NCBI RefSeq assembly: GCF_051106095.1
Contig: NC_135794.1
Span: 23,128,747 to 23,192,746, forward strand
DNA: 64,000 nucleotides
Source of the DNA: Pogona vitticeps
Lineage: Eukaryota; Chordata; Lepidosauria; Squamata; Agamidae
Reading direction: 5' to 3'
Position numbers and translations under genes: made by a program. The notes beneath the pieces are model-generated. The model was given only the letters and a program-made list of their open reading frames with translations. It was not told the origin of the DNA and did no database searches. The stretch's first letter is position 1. Every line of letters starts with the position of its first letter. Of the stretch, positions 1-52,500 are shown in pieces.

Positions 1-1418
1 AAATAACGAGGTCAAGCAAACGTGCAACATATCACAAAAAAGGAGCCACTACAGGACCGTTGTAGCAGAATAAAAAGTAAGATTGGGATTTTATGCGTGT
101 CTCCTTCATTTAAGAGCCTGCTAGTTTTCATGGGGTTCATTCCCAGGCAACCATGCGTTCTGTGATCTCTGGAAGATGACTGATGTGGTATTTGTTTTTT
201 AATTTGCAGAGGTGGTTGCTGATAAGGAGGAAGTGGTTTGCTAATTGATTCACGACTTTCCACGAACACATTCCTAAGGAGACGTCTTTAAATTTGACTG
301 CGTTTTACAGATGTGTGCAGGTTTTCAGGTTACACTGCTAGCTTTCTCGCCGTTTTTTTAAAAAAACCTGCTTCTTTGCTTCAAAAGTGAAGACAGGGCT
401 GATAGTGAGGATTAACTCTGGGGAGAAATTATACGAAAGACAAATGTGTGTGGGGGGGTAAGTTTTCTAATGATTTGACAGTGGAATTTCTAGTGATTGG
501 GATTGTTGGACTAAATCATGCAGCAAAGCAACATAAATGAATCGTGCTTAATTGGCACGAATCATGATTGACACATATTATGAATCTGTTGTTTTCATGG
601 CACAAAAAATTGCCTTGGATTCTCTTTTTTTTTGGTCTTGTTTGAGGTTTGAGAGTGTATGCCGCTGTGGTTATCTTAGAGTTTTTCAGGAGTTCCCGTC
701 AAAACATCCAAAACTACAGAAATGCGTAGAAAGGCAGGAGGGGGAGAGAGAATGTCAGGGGAATGGGTAACCCTTGAAGGAGTAACTTTATTTATTTTTT
801 GGATGAAAATTCCCTGAATTCCCCCCCCCCCCAAGCAGGACAGCTGGGGGATTCTGGGAGTTGTAAGCCAAGAAGAGTAATGCTTTCAAACTCTAGTGGT
901 TGAAAAATTTAAAATATGAACCTTTAACCTATGAATTTGCGAAGTTTTGGGGTTCTTTGAGTTTTGTTTTGCTCTTTTGGCCATGATCAGGAATTATGAC
1001 ACGTTTTAATGTGCTTTTTTGTAGTAGTTAAGATTACCGACCTCCACAGTGAACAGCTGGTGAAGGTTTCGCTCTCTTTTTTTAGCATTGTTAGCTAATA
1101 TTTGCTTTTTTGGACGGATCTCAACAGACTTTTCCCCAGCGCCTTCCCTTCAAAGCCAGTCTCTTGCTAGGATCAGAGATGTGAATTCTGTTCTCTCTCT
1201 CCCTCTCTCTCTCCATTGCCAAATGGTGTTTTAATGGCTGGGTTTCCTGGCCCAGCAGAGCATTTTTGCAGCTGAAATTGGCCTGACCTTCAGGATTTTT
1301 TAACTGGAACGACTGCCTGATAAGCTTGCCACTTAGGGGGGAAAAAATTCCCAGCAATAAAGAAATTAAACCGGTCAAGCTTGCTTCCTCATCAGAGTTC
1401 CATGCTCAGAAACGATGC

Positions 1419-1556
<138 letters not shown>

Positions 1557-1619
1557 GGAAATGGCAAATATGTGCCCTTTCTGGATGTTATATGCCTCCA
1601 AGAGAGCCAGGGTTGTGTC

Positions 1620-1790
1620 ATGGTTAGAATGTTGAGCTTGGGCGTAAGAGTTCTGGGTTCAAATTCCTGCTTAGCTGTGGAAACTCGCAGAATGGCCTCG
1701 GGGTACTCACTCTCTCTCAATGCAACCTACCTTGTGGGGTTGTTGTTGTGGCTAAGATGGGGGGAGAGAAAGCTGTGTATGCCAGTTTGA
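1620..1790 (+). repeat. tRNA-derived SINE, squamate type
   Basis: A B-box-like GGGTTCAAATTCC is followed by the body CAACCTACCTTGTGGGGTTG and a GAGAAAGC...GCC end. The pattern is common in lizard genomes. Family assignment is from memory. Confidence 0.7.
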
Positions 1791-2490
1791 ACTCATCAAA
1801 GAAAAGTGTAGATTTTTCCGGTGTTGTTTTTTATGCACCCCATGCTGGTAAAGTAAATTTAAAACCACAGTAAAGTTGTTTTTGAGGGAGCAGTGAGCTA
1901 GAAATTATTTTTCTTGGGGTAGAGAGCAAACAAAAATAAAAAGGCTGCACACACACTGTAACTATAAAAGTAACTAAACTGTCATAGTTACACGGGGAAA
2001 AGATTGGAATCATCCCCAGTTATGTTAAAATAGTAATGTAACTTGGTTATGCCGTGAGTTGTTGCAAAAGAGAATTTGGTACAAGCAGCATGTTAATTGG
2101 GACTAGTTACTTCCAAGTTCTGGTGTGTTCCTGTGCTACTTTGGTCCAATATTTAAAAACATACGGCTCTTTGATGACAGGAAAGATTACGTACTTCACA
2201 GTAGATCCGAATAATATGGCAGCTGTTCAAGGTGCGATCAAATGCAGTTACTTTATTTCCACATGACTCTGGAATTATAAGCTTATTAAAAACCGCCAGC
2301 TGGCAGCGGGCTATATTTTCACATTCTTCTTGGCTTTAGGAGCTGATAAATTGAAAAATTCTAATCTTCCCCCTTCCATTTGAAGGAATGTAATTAATTA
2401 GGTGCCTTCCCTTGCCTTTAAAAAAAAAATCAAATCTCTCTACATGTATGGTGTCTTTTAAAGAAGGAGGTGATTTGCCAAAGAATAGTT

Positions 2491-2712
2491 GCGCTGGCTG
2501 GATTGCTCAGGGGTTCAAATCTTTGGTTTGTGGAGTCAGAGGTTGGGAGTTCGATTCCCCCCACGGTGCGCCTCCTGCAAGAAAGAGCCGGCCCTCCTTT
2601 CCACAGAAGAAGGGGACGGTCAACCACTTCTAAATATTCTCTGCTTGGAAAACCCTGAGAAGGGTTGCGACAAACAAGAATTGATTTGCTGGTACATTAT
2701 TATTATTATTCA
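2491..2712 (+). repeat. tRNA-derived SINE with Bov-B-like tail
   Basis: Head GGCTGGATTGCTCAG, B box GGGAGTTCGATTCC, middle GGTCAACCACTTCTAAATAT, tail AAGGGTTGCGACAAACAAGA and a short ATT repeat. Sauria-SINE-like. Confidence 0.75.
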
Positions 2713-2714
2713 AT

Positions 2715-3250
2715 AATACCAGGCACAGTCAATCAAAATTACAAAAAAAACATTGACTGGTATTCTATAACAGATACAGGTTTTAACCAAAAACCCAAGT
2801 GTCTGTTAAATACCGGCCCCCGTATGTCTGCTGTTTGTAATACCTGCTGTTTTTTGTAGCTCTGATGGTGTGATTTCTGAGATCTGCAACCGCTTATAAT
2901 ACTGTGTGAAATTTCTTGATATTGTTCCCAAAGCCCCAAGGATGACGGGGACCACCAAAGTGTGTTTCACCCACAAGCGAGATGTTTCAGTGGCCAGGTC
3001 TCTGTATTTGGTTAGTTTTTCCCATTCTTGATCTTCAACTCCGGCATCCCCTGGAATTGTGCAGCCTTTGCTGCTCCCCCTCAGGCAGCAAATTAAGTCG
3101 GGACGGCTTTGTTTATTATATAGTTGAATGACTGGATTGGCCAACAGCGTCCTACCAGCTAATTCTGGCGTTGGCTTCATGTAGCCTTGGTTTCTTGTAC
3201 ACATTGTTTTTCACCTGTTTAGTAGGGGACGGGCGGGCGATGTTGGTCTT
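2715..3250 (-). mobile_element. LINE relic, C-terminal ORF2 part
   Basis: On the minus strand a 132-residue open frame (3204-2806) contains WEKLTKYRDLATETSRLW and VVPVILGALGTISRN, a C-terminal pattern seen in lizard non-LTR retrotransposon proteins; I suspect an R4-like family but am not certain. The copy is 5' truncated and the 3' end leads into an ATT repeat. The open stretch ends in ordinary 3' sequence. Confidence 0.55.
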
Positions 3251-3523
3251 CTTGTGTCATTGTACCACAACTGTCATCATCCTTCACACTTTTCTGTGCC
3301 GGCTGGGGAGGATAATAGGCCAAAAAACAACAGGAGGGCCCCATCTGTCCATCCTGTTCTTTTGTACCTGGAGTTTTGCTGACTCTATTGAAAATCGCCT
3401 CGTAAATGTTTTATCTAAGTGTCAGAATATTTTTCCATGTATCCATTTATTGAAAAGCAATAAATAAACTAGACATGCACACAAAAATGTCTTGGTGCCA
3501 TGCTTTCGTTGACGGCATCATGC

Positions 3524-3524
<1 letters not shown>

Positions 3525-3561
<37 letters not shown>
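3525..3561 (+). repeat. (TG)n microsatellite
   Basis: About 18 uninterrupted TG units. Confidence 0.98.
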
Positions 3562-3563
<2 letters not shown>

Positions 3564-4359
3564 ACCCAGTGTATGGATGTCTGAAGCTGACACTCATTCG
3601 TCAGTTTGAACCTGGGTGTAATTTTTGTCAAGTTTTATTTCTTTACCCTTGCAAAAATTCTGCAAGGCCGAGTGCTTATTCACTTGTGCGTCGGTCCAAA
3701 AATATTTGAATTTTCTTTCTCTCTACCGTCTACTGGGAAGGTTTGTATTAATCTTTCCTAGAAGGTGCCTGCAAAGTAGGTTGAGCGGTTAGATCTTGCA
3801 ATCCAACGACATAATATTTTGAATAGCTACCTTGTGGTTCTGCCTTCTTTGCCCTTGTTTTAAAACTCCAGATTATCTCTTGCATAACTCTTGCATAAAT
3901 CCAGATTGGGCAACGTTAGCAAGTTTCGGTGGGGCGAGAGTTGAGCCACTCAGAAATTTGTCCAAAATGAATAAATTCATTTGAATAAAATAACTTTTTC
4001 AGCTGTTAAAATGACAGCCTTCGTGGACAGTTAATTGGGGCGAGTCGCTAGCTCCCAGGCACACAGGCTGGGTCACGATCCGTATCGAGCCTCCTTTACT
4101 TACTCTAGAATAACAATTCTTTCTAAAAGATGTAGTTGCTGCTGATGACCCTAAAAGGTCATCCAGACTGGTCCTAGATTCTGTACGGTCAATGAACAAG
4201 GGAAACCCGCATCTGCTTAATTATATCACTGATCCTAATTGGACTTCATGCTATCCTTTGCAGAAAACCTATTGCCACAAATATTCATACTCTTATTTTC
4301 ACCTTTTCCACAGGCCTTCAGAAGACTAGAGAGAGCAAAGAGCATTTTCGCACCCAAAG

Positions 4360-43341
<38,982 letters not shown>

Positions 43342-44431
43342 GGAAGCAGCCTGCGTTGTCTGTCTGCCCTCAGCACATCCCCAACGGAGAGACAGGCAAC
43401 CCGGAACTGATAACAATGCCCACGGCTTTCCCAGGATGTATATATTTTGTGGATGTATATAACAGAAGTCTTATTGAGAACGAATGAGGTGTTCATTCGC
43501 CAGCCGGCATTCCTTAGCCGGTGTGTGTGTGTTGATCAGCGGTCTGGTAGTAAGTCTGTCGTTTTCCTTCCTACAAGCGCGTCTGGGACAAGAAAGGTTT
43601 ACTTTCACATCGCGTGGCATCAGCATCGCAGGCTGCGAAGGGCATTTGCTCACCCTACTGCAAACATTCCCTTTGGTAAATATGAAAGGTCCTTTCCCCT
43701 TGAGTGGCGGGCGTTTTTTGCTTTAGGAAACGCAGGTGGGAGAAGGGGAGACTCACCAAAACTGGGAAAATACAAACCGGAGGTGGCTCTTTGGACACTT
43801 CGGAGCTTGTTTTCCGGTTTGTGGCCAACCTGGACCATTCGTCGGCCCAATGTGGCTGGTGCTGGTGCAAGAGATTTTGCCCTCAGGCCTGCCTCTGTTG
43901 TCCCTCGTGTCATACAATGGCCTCCCTCACGCTTTTCCAACGTTGTCTCAGGTAGTGAATTCATAGGACACATACAACATGCTAACTTCTCTGTGATCCG
44001 CCTTCCAGTGCTTGTTTTGAATGTTTTAATCATCTACTCAGGAAAAAAGGTGCACTTCCCAGTGGAGTTTTTGGCTACATGAACGGGAGGAGAGAATAAG
44101 CAACAGAATCTGTCTTAGATGGCCGGCAGAAAGCCGTCACGCCTGACGATCCTTCTGCAATTCTTTTTTTCTGGCGTGCTGGACCAGCCAAAGGGTTGGT
44201 AGCCAGCCAGAGAAGAAAATGCCATCAGCTTTGTTGTGCCATTGTGTTGTCTCAGCCAAACACGCCACGGGACCCACCAAACTGCTGTCAAATGTGGTAA
44301 GATGATTGGGGGTCTTACTGAAATGGTCATTTCTTCCTTATGCACAGAGCTGTTTTTTGCAACACCTTCACGGACCATCACACCCTGCCTTTGTGGGGCA
44401 GGAGCAGCCTTCTTAAGCCATCACAACGGAG

Positions 44432-44553
44432 AGCCAAGGGTCTCTGGCTGTAGAGCCAAAGGTCAGGAACTCGATTCCCCCATGATGTGCCTCCTTGACA
44501 GAGGCCGGACTCCGTGAGCCATGGCGTCCCTTCCAGCTCTGCAGTTCTAAAGT
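44432..44553 (+). repeat. tRNA-derived SINE with CR1-like tail
   Basis: TCTCTGGCTGTAGAGCCAAA, B box AGGAACTCGATTCCCCC, tail GGCCGGACTCCGTGAGCC and CCCTTCCAGCTCTGCAGTTC. It sits in the probable CEMIP 3' UTR. Confidence 0.7.
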
Positions 44554-45499
44554 GATTTTCCTTTCAGCAAAATATGAGGATATTTTGCTGAAAGGAAAAT
44601 CCTGCTTGGTTGGATTCTAAGCACCAAACTGTGTTGCCAGCTCTTGAAGAAGTAGCCGTAGCCTGTTAGTAAAATCAGCTCTTACAGGAGTACCCCACTG
44701 TGAGCTGGAGCTGGATTCTGGGATGTTTAGCTTAACTTTGGGTCCTGGATTTCTGCAGGTTAAAGGCTCAGCGAGTCTTCTCAAGTACAGCTAAATCTGA
44801 ATACAATTCAGTGCACCCTGTTTGCAAGTGCCTAAACGGATCAGCAAGCAGAATTCCAGAACCCATCAACCAGGGATTTTCCTCTTTCCCTCTCTCTCTC
44901 TCTCTAAAAAAAGAGATATAAGGAACTTATGCCATCTAATTGTCCATAATGTGTGGCCGCAAAAATGAATGGAGTGACTGAGAGACGTTTCTATGTTCTT
45001 TTGTAATAACTGACAGTAAGCAACCTGTGAAACACTGCTTTTTAAAAGCAGTCTTATAGCATTTTTCGCCCCTCTCGAGTGTTAATATTCCATGACCCCG
45101 TGTTTGCTTCCTGTGCATGTGTCAGCTCAAAATTTTTTTTACCCGAAATAGCTGGTCCTTTTTCGGAACTAGATGTATAGTGTTTTGTACATTTTCTTAA
45201 ACTTTCCTGACCTCCCCCTGCCCCCCCAAAAGATATATTTTCTATTAATTTATTGCAAAGGCACTAAAAGGATTAAATCTGAAGAGAGGACAGACGTTAT
45301 GAGGTTTCCTTTGGGGGGGCAGAGCACGGACCAAGAAAATACGTGTCCTCAAAGACTTGGGGCGTTTTAAAGACCACAGAAAGTGGAATCCTCTTGACAG
45401 CCTGTTTTTTTTTATAATTTTAGAGACTTGCAAAGCTACTTCCAAAAGTTCTTTCTTTACCACTTAATATTTACTTATTTGGAATACACCCGTTACTGG

Positions 45500-45505
45500 A
45501 ATAAA
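45500..45505 (+). terminator. CEMIP: Candidate CEMIP polyadenylation signal AATAAA
   Basis: The first canonical hexamer downstream of the CEMIP stop codon, with GT/T-rich sequence 20-50 nt later. A second AATAAA lies near 45849. Confidence 0.5.
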
Positions 45506-45852
45506 TTTTCAGTGCAACTGTACAACCCTTGTATATAGGTGGTTCTGTGTCTTGATTACTTTCTCAAGCTGAACTGTTGAGCACAGACTTTGTCCTGTTA
45601 CTGCCTTCGGGGGCTGCTTGTATGGATCCACTCCGACAGTAATGGCCCCCCCGACAGTGGCCTGTGCGGTCTGCTACACAGACCATAAATTTCAACATAG
45701 ATCAGAGTGAAAACAGGATAAAGCGAAGCCACCACTGGGGCAAGAACACCAGTAGATTCATTTCTACATCTGTACAATCCAAGTGTTTCAAAACATGGGC
45801 TGATCTTAAATGCAACCCCGGTATTTCAACAAAAAATGTGCTGCCATGAATA

Positions 45853-46012
45853 AAGTGACAGACCAGGACACTGGAAACCAGGGTTTGGATCCTTGCTTGA
45901 CCATGGAACCCCACTGGGGGAGAGGAAGTGGTGAAGACACTCCTTCCATAGCTCATTTTCCTTGAAGGTTTTGTTAGGGTCACTATACGTCAGTTCCACA
46001 TTGACGTCACAT
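45853..46012 (+). repeat. tRNA-derived SINE with Bov-B-like tail, second head type
   Basis: CAGGGTTTGGATCCTTGC, GACCATGGAACCCCACTGG and tail TTAGGGTCACTATACGTCAG, TTCCACATTGACGTCACATA. It lies between the converging CEMIP and MESD 3' ends. Confidence 0.7.
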
Positions 46013-46294
46013 AACGATAATGAATTTATACGAGAGCTGCATTACACTGGCCACAGGGTGATCGCAATCATAGTGTAAAAGGGAGGGAAACACACCTAAC
46101 TCACTCCTTAAGATATGCAGAGATGAGAAATTCTGAAGGGGCTCTCCCGGATCTGTGAAAACGAGCAGAGGAGTGGCTTCGAAGGATCTCCACTCCAGAC
46201 ATTCATTAAAATTTAACACACAACAAATCAAGGGCATGACTATAACAAACACGTGCTCAAAGCAGAATGGGTACATTAATATACTTGAGAATGC

Positions 46295-49247
46295 AGAAAG
46301 CTACTCCTAGGCATTTATTTGCAGTGGTTCTCGACCTTAGGTCCCCAGATGTTCTTGGACTATAACTCCCAGAAATTCTGACCAGCAAACCCACCCTCCA
46401 CCCCCAGTGACAAAGACTTCTGGGTGTTTTAGTCCTGGAACCTCTGGGGTCCCAAGGTTGGGAACCACTGATTTAAGTGAGTCTCCGGACTGTACCCCTC
46501 AACTTCTTATCACCTCTTTAAAAAACGAAAGCATTTTGTCTCATTCCAGAATGGACCGGCCCAGGAAGCATCCTTCCACTTGATTTTACTTTTCTGACCA
46601 GGAAAAAAAAATCTGTATACTTAGTTACAATGGAAAAATACAGCAATAAGCACCATTTTGCTCTCCAGACACACCGGGCGGTTAGCAGCTGCATTTTCAA
46701 AATACCTACAAAATTAATTCAAAAATTCAAAATTCAAAAATTAATCTTGGACGACAGCTCTAGGTTCACATATACATTCCTCTACTTGTAGTTACAGACA
46801 ATATGTATACTTTATACATCCTATCCATACCGTTAGCAGTAAATCAGTCTTGCTTCTCTCTACAGAGATTGGTTTGTGGACAGAAACCAACCTTTAGAAA
46901 AAAGGTTAAGGGAAAGCGTGGCCCTGCAATGGTTATTGAACTGAAACTCCCCCCCACTGTGGGCTATGCAGTTCTTCACTCCTGCCTTAGAATCAGGCAA
47001 GCGTGAGAGTTTATCCTGCCAGGATAATGGAGAATTAGAGTTTGGCTTGGTATCAACAGCACCGTATACAACGTGGGGAAGACAGGGAAACTGCGTGCCT
47101 TCCAGGACAAACACGTAAGCCATCCTGAAGCGTGGGCCTAAGTGATTAAAGAGCGGGGATACAACAGAGACCAGCTCAGCCTTGATTCACCATCACTGCT
47201 TCTTTAGTATGCACTAAGCCATGAACGTTTAACATCTTCAACAGGTTAAGTTTAACTCATAAGTACTTAAAAGCACAACTATATTCACCCTCCCTGTTGA
47301 GATGCCTCAAAAAAATCAACCTTTAGGGAAAGACAAGGCAATTAAAAGTTAAGTGTCTACCTTGGTTGCAGAGAAGGCAAATAAAATAGGTTCCTGCAGG
47401 TATTTCAGGAGCAGAAACCCAAACAGCTTTTGACATTCGGCTACCATGGACTATCGCTCCGCTCCTCCTTAGGCACCTTGCCTCGTGATGGCTGGGTGGG
47501 GCAGGGTGGAAGATGTAACCCAACCTGGCCTGACTCCATCTGGAAGAAGGCAGTACAGCTAACTCTGAGCATCCTCAACGATGCTAGTGTACCCTCTAGT
47601 GGCGTGTCACTGGACATGAAAGCATTTCAAAGCACAGCTGTAAATTCAGCTTCGGACAGTACGATGAGAACTGCTTTGCTGAACTTACCAAGGATACAAG
47701 ACATTTACACCACCCAAGTTCTCTTCTGTTCATTAAACAGCAGCTGAACTTCTACTGGGCTTTTATGCATACAAAAGAAGAAACACACAGGTTGTTGCAG
47801 TTAATTGCACACAACTGATGAGATGCTTACCAGCACCCTGTTAGTTGATCATGCAACCTATATGATTCCTCCCATGCATGTAAAATCCCAACAGGATTCT
47901 GGCCGGTATTCTTACACAAGAATGAAGCACAAGCCTTTGTTTCTCCTAAAAAAGGCCTTGGACCACGTTGGGTGGCAGGAGAGGATGCTCACAGTTTGTT
48001 CTGGCCTCTGGTTTCTGAAGTGAGAACTGGGAGAAGCACGGAGCATACTTTTGCATTCGAATTTAGCACTTAAAGGAGCCACTACGTGGCTACTTTTGAG
48101 CTGACCACAGGTCATACATTACAGTGCAGTAGTTGCCAATTCTACATCCCAAATAGCTGTTTTGAAAAAGTGTACGAATTTATTGACATTCTAGGGAGAA
48201 AATTCAACAGAACAATGGTACCAACAGAACAAAGGAATTGTTTCAAAAAACCAAAATACAATCAAACTAGTCTTCACTGTCTCAAATCAGACGTCAAGGT
48301 TTTGGCACTGTAACAATTCAAGTTACACTGAAAATCATGTGTAGCCTCACACAATGCTGTGATCACTAACATGAACCAGGCAACTGATCTAAGGCTATAT
48401 TGTTAGGGGTTAACACACTTGGAGGAAGTGACTCAAACTCTAAACTAGGTACTCAAACAGCTGTGACAGCAAAAAGAGTGTCTAGCTTAGGAAATAAAAC
48501 TTTACACATACTTGCTATTGCTTTCAGAGAAAATTGTATCTTTCACTATTCCTTTTACATCAAGCTCCTTGTTCCATTTTATTCAAACACCTCATGCAAG
48601 AATAACAAGGTAAGAGACCTGGACCGCCAGCCTGTAGAAGCTCTAACTATATCAATTCAGTGGAAATAACTATTTCCCCTTTAGAAAAGAGAGCAGGTCA
48701 TTTTCAACCATTGAACAGACAAAGCTCCTTTTTTGTCTCAAAATTCTGCTTCAAGAAATCCATTCCGGTACTGTCTGCTTCAGTACCATCATTCCAAGGT
48801 GGTCTGGCTTCAAGAGCATAGAACTCCCCAAATGCATTGCTTACTTCATTCAACATAACATCGGACAATGAGAAATGGCTAGAAAGAAAGCGCTTACTGC
48901 TTCGCAGCTGGTCCATTGACCATCTTGACGGATGACCCCCAAAACAGCTGTAACGGTACCTTCAATGGAAAACGTTTTTCTTCCCCTCTGAATGAGCAAA
49001 GTCCATAATACTGAAGTTCAACACAGCAGGTGCCTGTTTTAGACTTAAAACCAGATTAAATCAAGCAAGGCACAACCTAACAGGCATTCTACAGATGTTA
49101 ACCATTAACTTCATTGTTACTAAAGAAATGCTTCTTATTAATTGTGTAAACTGTTCCCTTGGTCATCACAACTTTCAAACTCAGAAGGCTGTTCCTGTTT
49201 CTGAAACCTGCCACCTCCCTACTCACTTTTTTTCCTTACAGAGTACA
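46295..49247 (-). other. MESD: Probable MESD 3' UTR
   Basis: The sequence downstream of the MESD stop is AT-rich, low in recognisable repeats and has no convincing coding potential. AATAAA signals on the minus strand lie at 48583-48578, 48184-48179 and 46319-46314. The last would give about 2.9 kb and would include an hAT-like element near the end. Which signal is used cannot be decided from sequence. Confidence 0.4.
46322..46470. mobile_element. hAT-like foldback short element
   Basis: CAGTGGTTCTCGACCTTAGG...GTTGGGAACCACTG termini with the TTGGACTATAACTCCCAGAA core. The flanks (ATTTATTT / ATTTAAGT) suggest but do not prove an 8-bp duplication. Confidence 0.7.
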
Positions 49248-49509
49248 TCATAGATCTTCTTTCACTTTGCTGGCACGATTTTCTTTCACGCTTTCAGGTT
49301 TCTTGTCTGTTTCCTTTTTCTTCTTTGATTTTTCAGGCTTTGTCTTATTTTTATCTTTTTCTTTTTCCTTGGCCCCTTTCCCAGGATACATCTGGCCTTC
49401 CACCGTTACATCTGCACACCTCTCTTGATTTATCAGAAAGTCTTTGATCTCCCAGGCGTAGCTGCCGTCACGCAACATAAAGATGGCACGGTTCGAGCCA
49501 ACAATAAAC
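49248..49509 (-). CDS. MESD: MESD exon 3 with stop
   Basis: Encodes residues about 144-230: FIVGSNRAIFMLRDGSYAW, EIKDFLINQERCADVTVEGQ, then a low-complexity Lys/Glu tail and KEDL, with TGA at 49250-49248. The acceptor aaaaatgcag follows a long T run on the sense strand. KEDL fits the KDEL-receptor ligand pattern. Confidence 0.97.
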
Positions 49510-52500
49510 CTGCATTTTTTAAAAAAAAAACATTTATTTAGAGTGTTAACTTCTCCAGGAATTCCACCTAATCTTTCAGATAAGTAACAGCCAAAATAGA
49601 GCAGAGAACCCAAAGTATTAGGTGATATAGCCACATATTTTTTCCAGAAGAAAGTGACATCCATTTCAGAACTCATCATCGCATGAAAAACAATTTCTAC
49701 ATGTCAGCACTTTTTATCTACTTTAGAAGGAGAATCTATTATTATCTATCCAAAGATTGGGTTTTTTAAAAAGGCAAAACCCGACAAATTAGAAAAGAAA
49801 CCCAACTTTCTTATGCAGCATGAGATGGGCCAGAATTTTGATTTCAGTCCTAAAAGATATCTCAGCTGACAAATGTTGAAAGTATTATTCAAGAGTAGAT
49901 TATCATTATTATCATAGGATTAAGTCACTGCCTTGAAATCCTTCACAGGTGCAGGTGGTATTTCTAAGTAAAATGCAAACTTGTTAATTTATCCCAAAAC
50001 TGCACATTTATTATTTTCCATATTAAACTGAAACTGAATCACACCAACCTGGTTAGCATTCAATTGTAAGGAGATATAGGGTCACTAACATTTACTTTTA
50101 CTGAGTTAGTCCTTTAGATGTGGCTATCTAGTTCTGAATACCAGTGGTTTTGTGGACAGCTGTTATGAAATATGAAATGATTCCTATCAGCACTTCCTGC
50201 ATTTAATCCTGGCCAGGGCCTCAACAATACCATTCCAAACTAAACTGAATACTGGAACCCCAATGTCACACTTGAAATACTTGATAAAATGGGTGATAAT
50301 CCATGAACACTCATGTTGGAGTAAACCTGTTAGCCTTTCAAGTACCATACAATTAACTCTCTGACCACGAGAGCAACACAGAGCACGCTTTAGAAATCCT
50401 ATTCTATGTTCTTCTAAGAAAAGGCAGTAACTTCCAGTCAGTTATTTTTTATTAAACCTGACAACTTTCTGGCTCCACAGAGAAGGCATTTACCTCTGGA
50501 CATCATAGTTGGCATTGAAAAGGCTTCCCTGCCACAAGTTGGTGATCTCTTCTGTCTCCTTTTCAGTTGGTTCTCCCGACACAGTGACAAACATCATCAG
50601 AGTTTTCCCCTTCTTCGTCATCTGTAAGATGCTCTCAGGCTTGCTTGGGTCGATTTTGGAGAAATCGATGGGCGCAGACGGGCGCTTGTGCTCTGGAAGA
50701 TCGCCTTCCTCTATATCATCGTCTTTCTGTTTCGGAAATAAACACAAACATGCGGTACGTAAGAATGCCTTGGACCACAAGAAATGGCAATGCCGTCTCC
50801 CAACAACAGTGTCAGTGGGTCAGGGAAATCTAGTAAGGCAAATTGATTTGATATATTTATGATATCTGCATATAGAAGTTTAAAAAGCAATGTTAACAAA
50901 TCCTCTCTCTTTTTCGACTGGATTCTAAGAAAGTGACAGGAGTCTAGAATTAAGTATCTGAGATCAAGAAACATACAGATGCAGGAAAATAAACAGAGGC
51001 TCCCGGCTGGATTGCTGCCGTGTTTTCCATATGGTGGTCTGGAAGCTTTAGCTACTGAAAGATTAAGCCATCAGAAGAGCAATAAGTACAGCCAAGTGGA
51101 ATCTTATTACATCAGTTTTGATATTTGCGAGATACTGAACAATTAACCCCCCCAAGAAAAAAACTCCATCAATCTTAAGGAAAATTCAAACAGAATTCTA
51201 AACCTCTAAGTAAGCATGCTTCCTTTATACACAGTATCCAAACAGACAAAACAAAATTATAGAAAGCTAAACACCTGTCAGGAAAACAGCAAAACATTGC
51301 AAAAGAATTGTTACAGATTTGCACAAAACAAAGCGTAATTTGAGAAGGCAAAATACTGTATAGACAGAGAAAGCAAAAAGACCAGTGTCTAGTACTCCTT
51401 TTGGTAGGCTCCATCAGCTGCTGGGGGAAATTTTAAATCCAGGTCTCCCACACAAGTTATCCACTTATTCCAGACAGGCAACATAACTACCCCAAACTTG
51501 AAAAACCACTCAACGTTCATTTCACATGTCAAAAGGTCAGCATTTCCCAATAAAATACTCCTGTTAAGGTTCTGACTTCCATGACATGCCATTTCATCAT
51601 GTTCTCTTGCTGCATTTTTTAAGTCGCTGATGCTGATTTACTGTTAAATGCAGCTTTAATCTAACTGCACTTTATGCTATGGACTTAAAAGTTTTACTTG
51701 GCACATTTCCGAGGAGGGGACTTCCTTGCAAAATCAGTATAAAAATATTATTTTAATTATTGCTATTATAACAATAAAACTTGCAATCTTGGTTCTCTTC
51801 TAATGATGGGAATCCCAAAGGCAATCTACACATGCTCTGAGACCGCTTTTTCCATCAGAATTCTTTTGTGATCCTAGCATTCAATTCAACTGGATGGAGA
51901 GGAGTCCGTTGAGCTTCTCTGTGAGTCCCTCCACCTACATTCTTTGGAATGGAGACCCCCTTGTCGTGCAGTGCTTGGCTTTAGGTGATCTATACCGCAG
52001 ACTGGGAAAAACAGGACTCTGAACGAACTCTCTTCGTTTGATCTAACTCAAAGAACTAGCAAAGAAGGAATAAAGTAGAGAGGAGGCGTGTGATGGGCAG
52101 CATCAGCAAGGAGAATCTGACTGGCCGGAGCAGGGTTAATCACGACCCATCAAGTGGCTTCAAGGGAAGTAAAAAGGAGTCAGGTGGGTAGTTCACAGTC
52201 AGAGAGGACTGAAGGGAGGTGGACCCATAGTCTACCAACATCATAGTGTGGGTTTCCACAAGAAAACTGTCCATCTTAGTTATGCTGTTAAGAAAGAATA
52301 CAGTGGTGCCTCGCTTAGCGATTGCCTCGTTTAATGATGTATTTGCTTAGCGATGGGTTTTTTTGAGGAATTTTCTGCATCGTTTAACGATGTTCTCTAT
52401 GGGTGATTTTCGCTTAGCGATTTTGGGACCTTGCTTTGCTTAGCGATGACAGTTTAGGTCCCCCTGTTTCGCTTAACGATGTCCGTTTTAACCGGTTTTC

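Larger units (their letters stand above)
43342..45525 (+). other. CEMIP: Probable CEMIP 3' UTR
   Basis: No coding exon follows the stop. The first canonical AATAAA on this strand is at 45500-45505, followed by a GT-rich stretch (ggtggttctgtgtc) suited to a cleavage/polyadenylation downstream element. The interval holds one SINE copy (44432-44553). The length of about 2.2 kb is an inference from the signal alone; earlier or later ends are possible. Confidence 0.5.
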
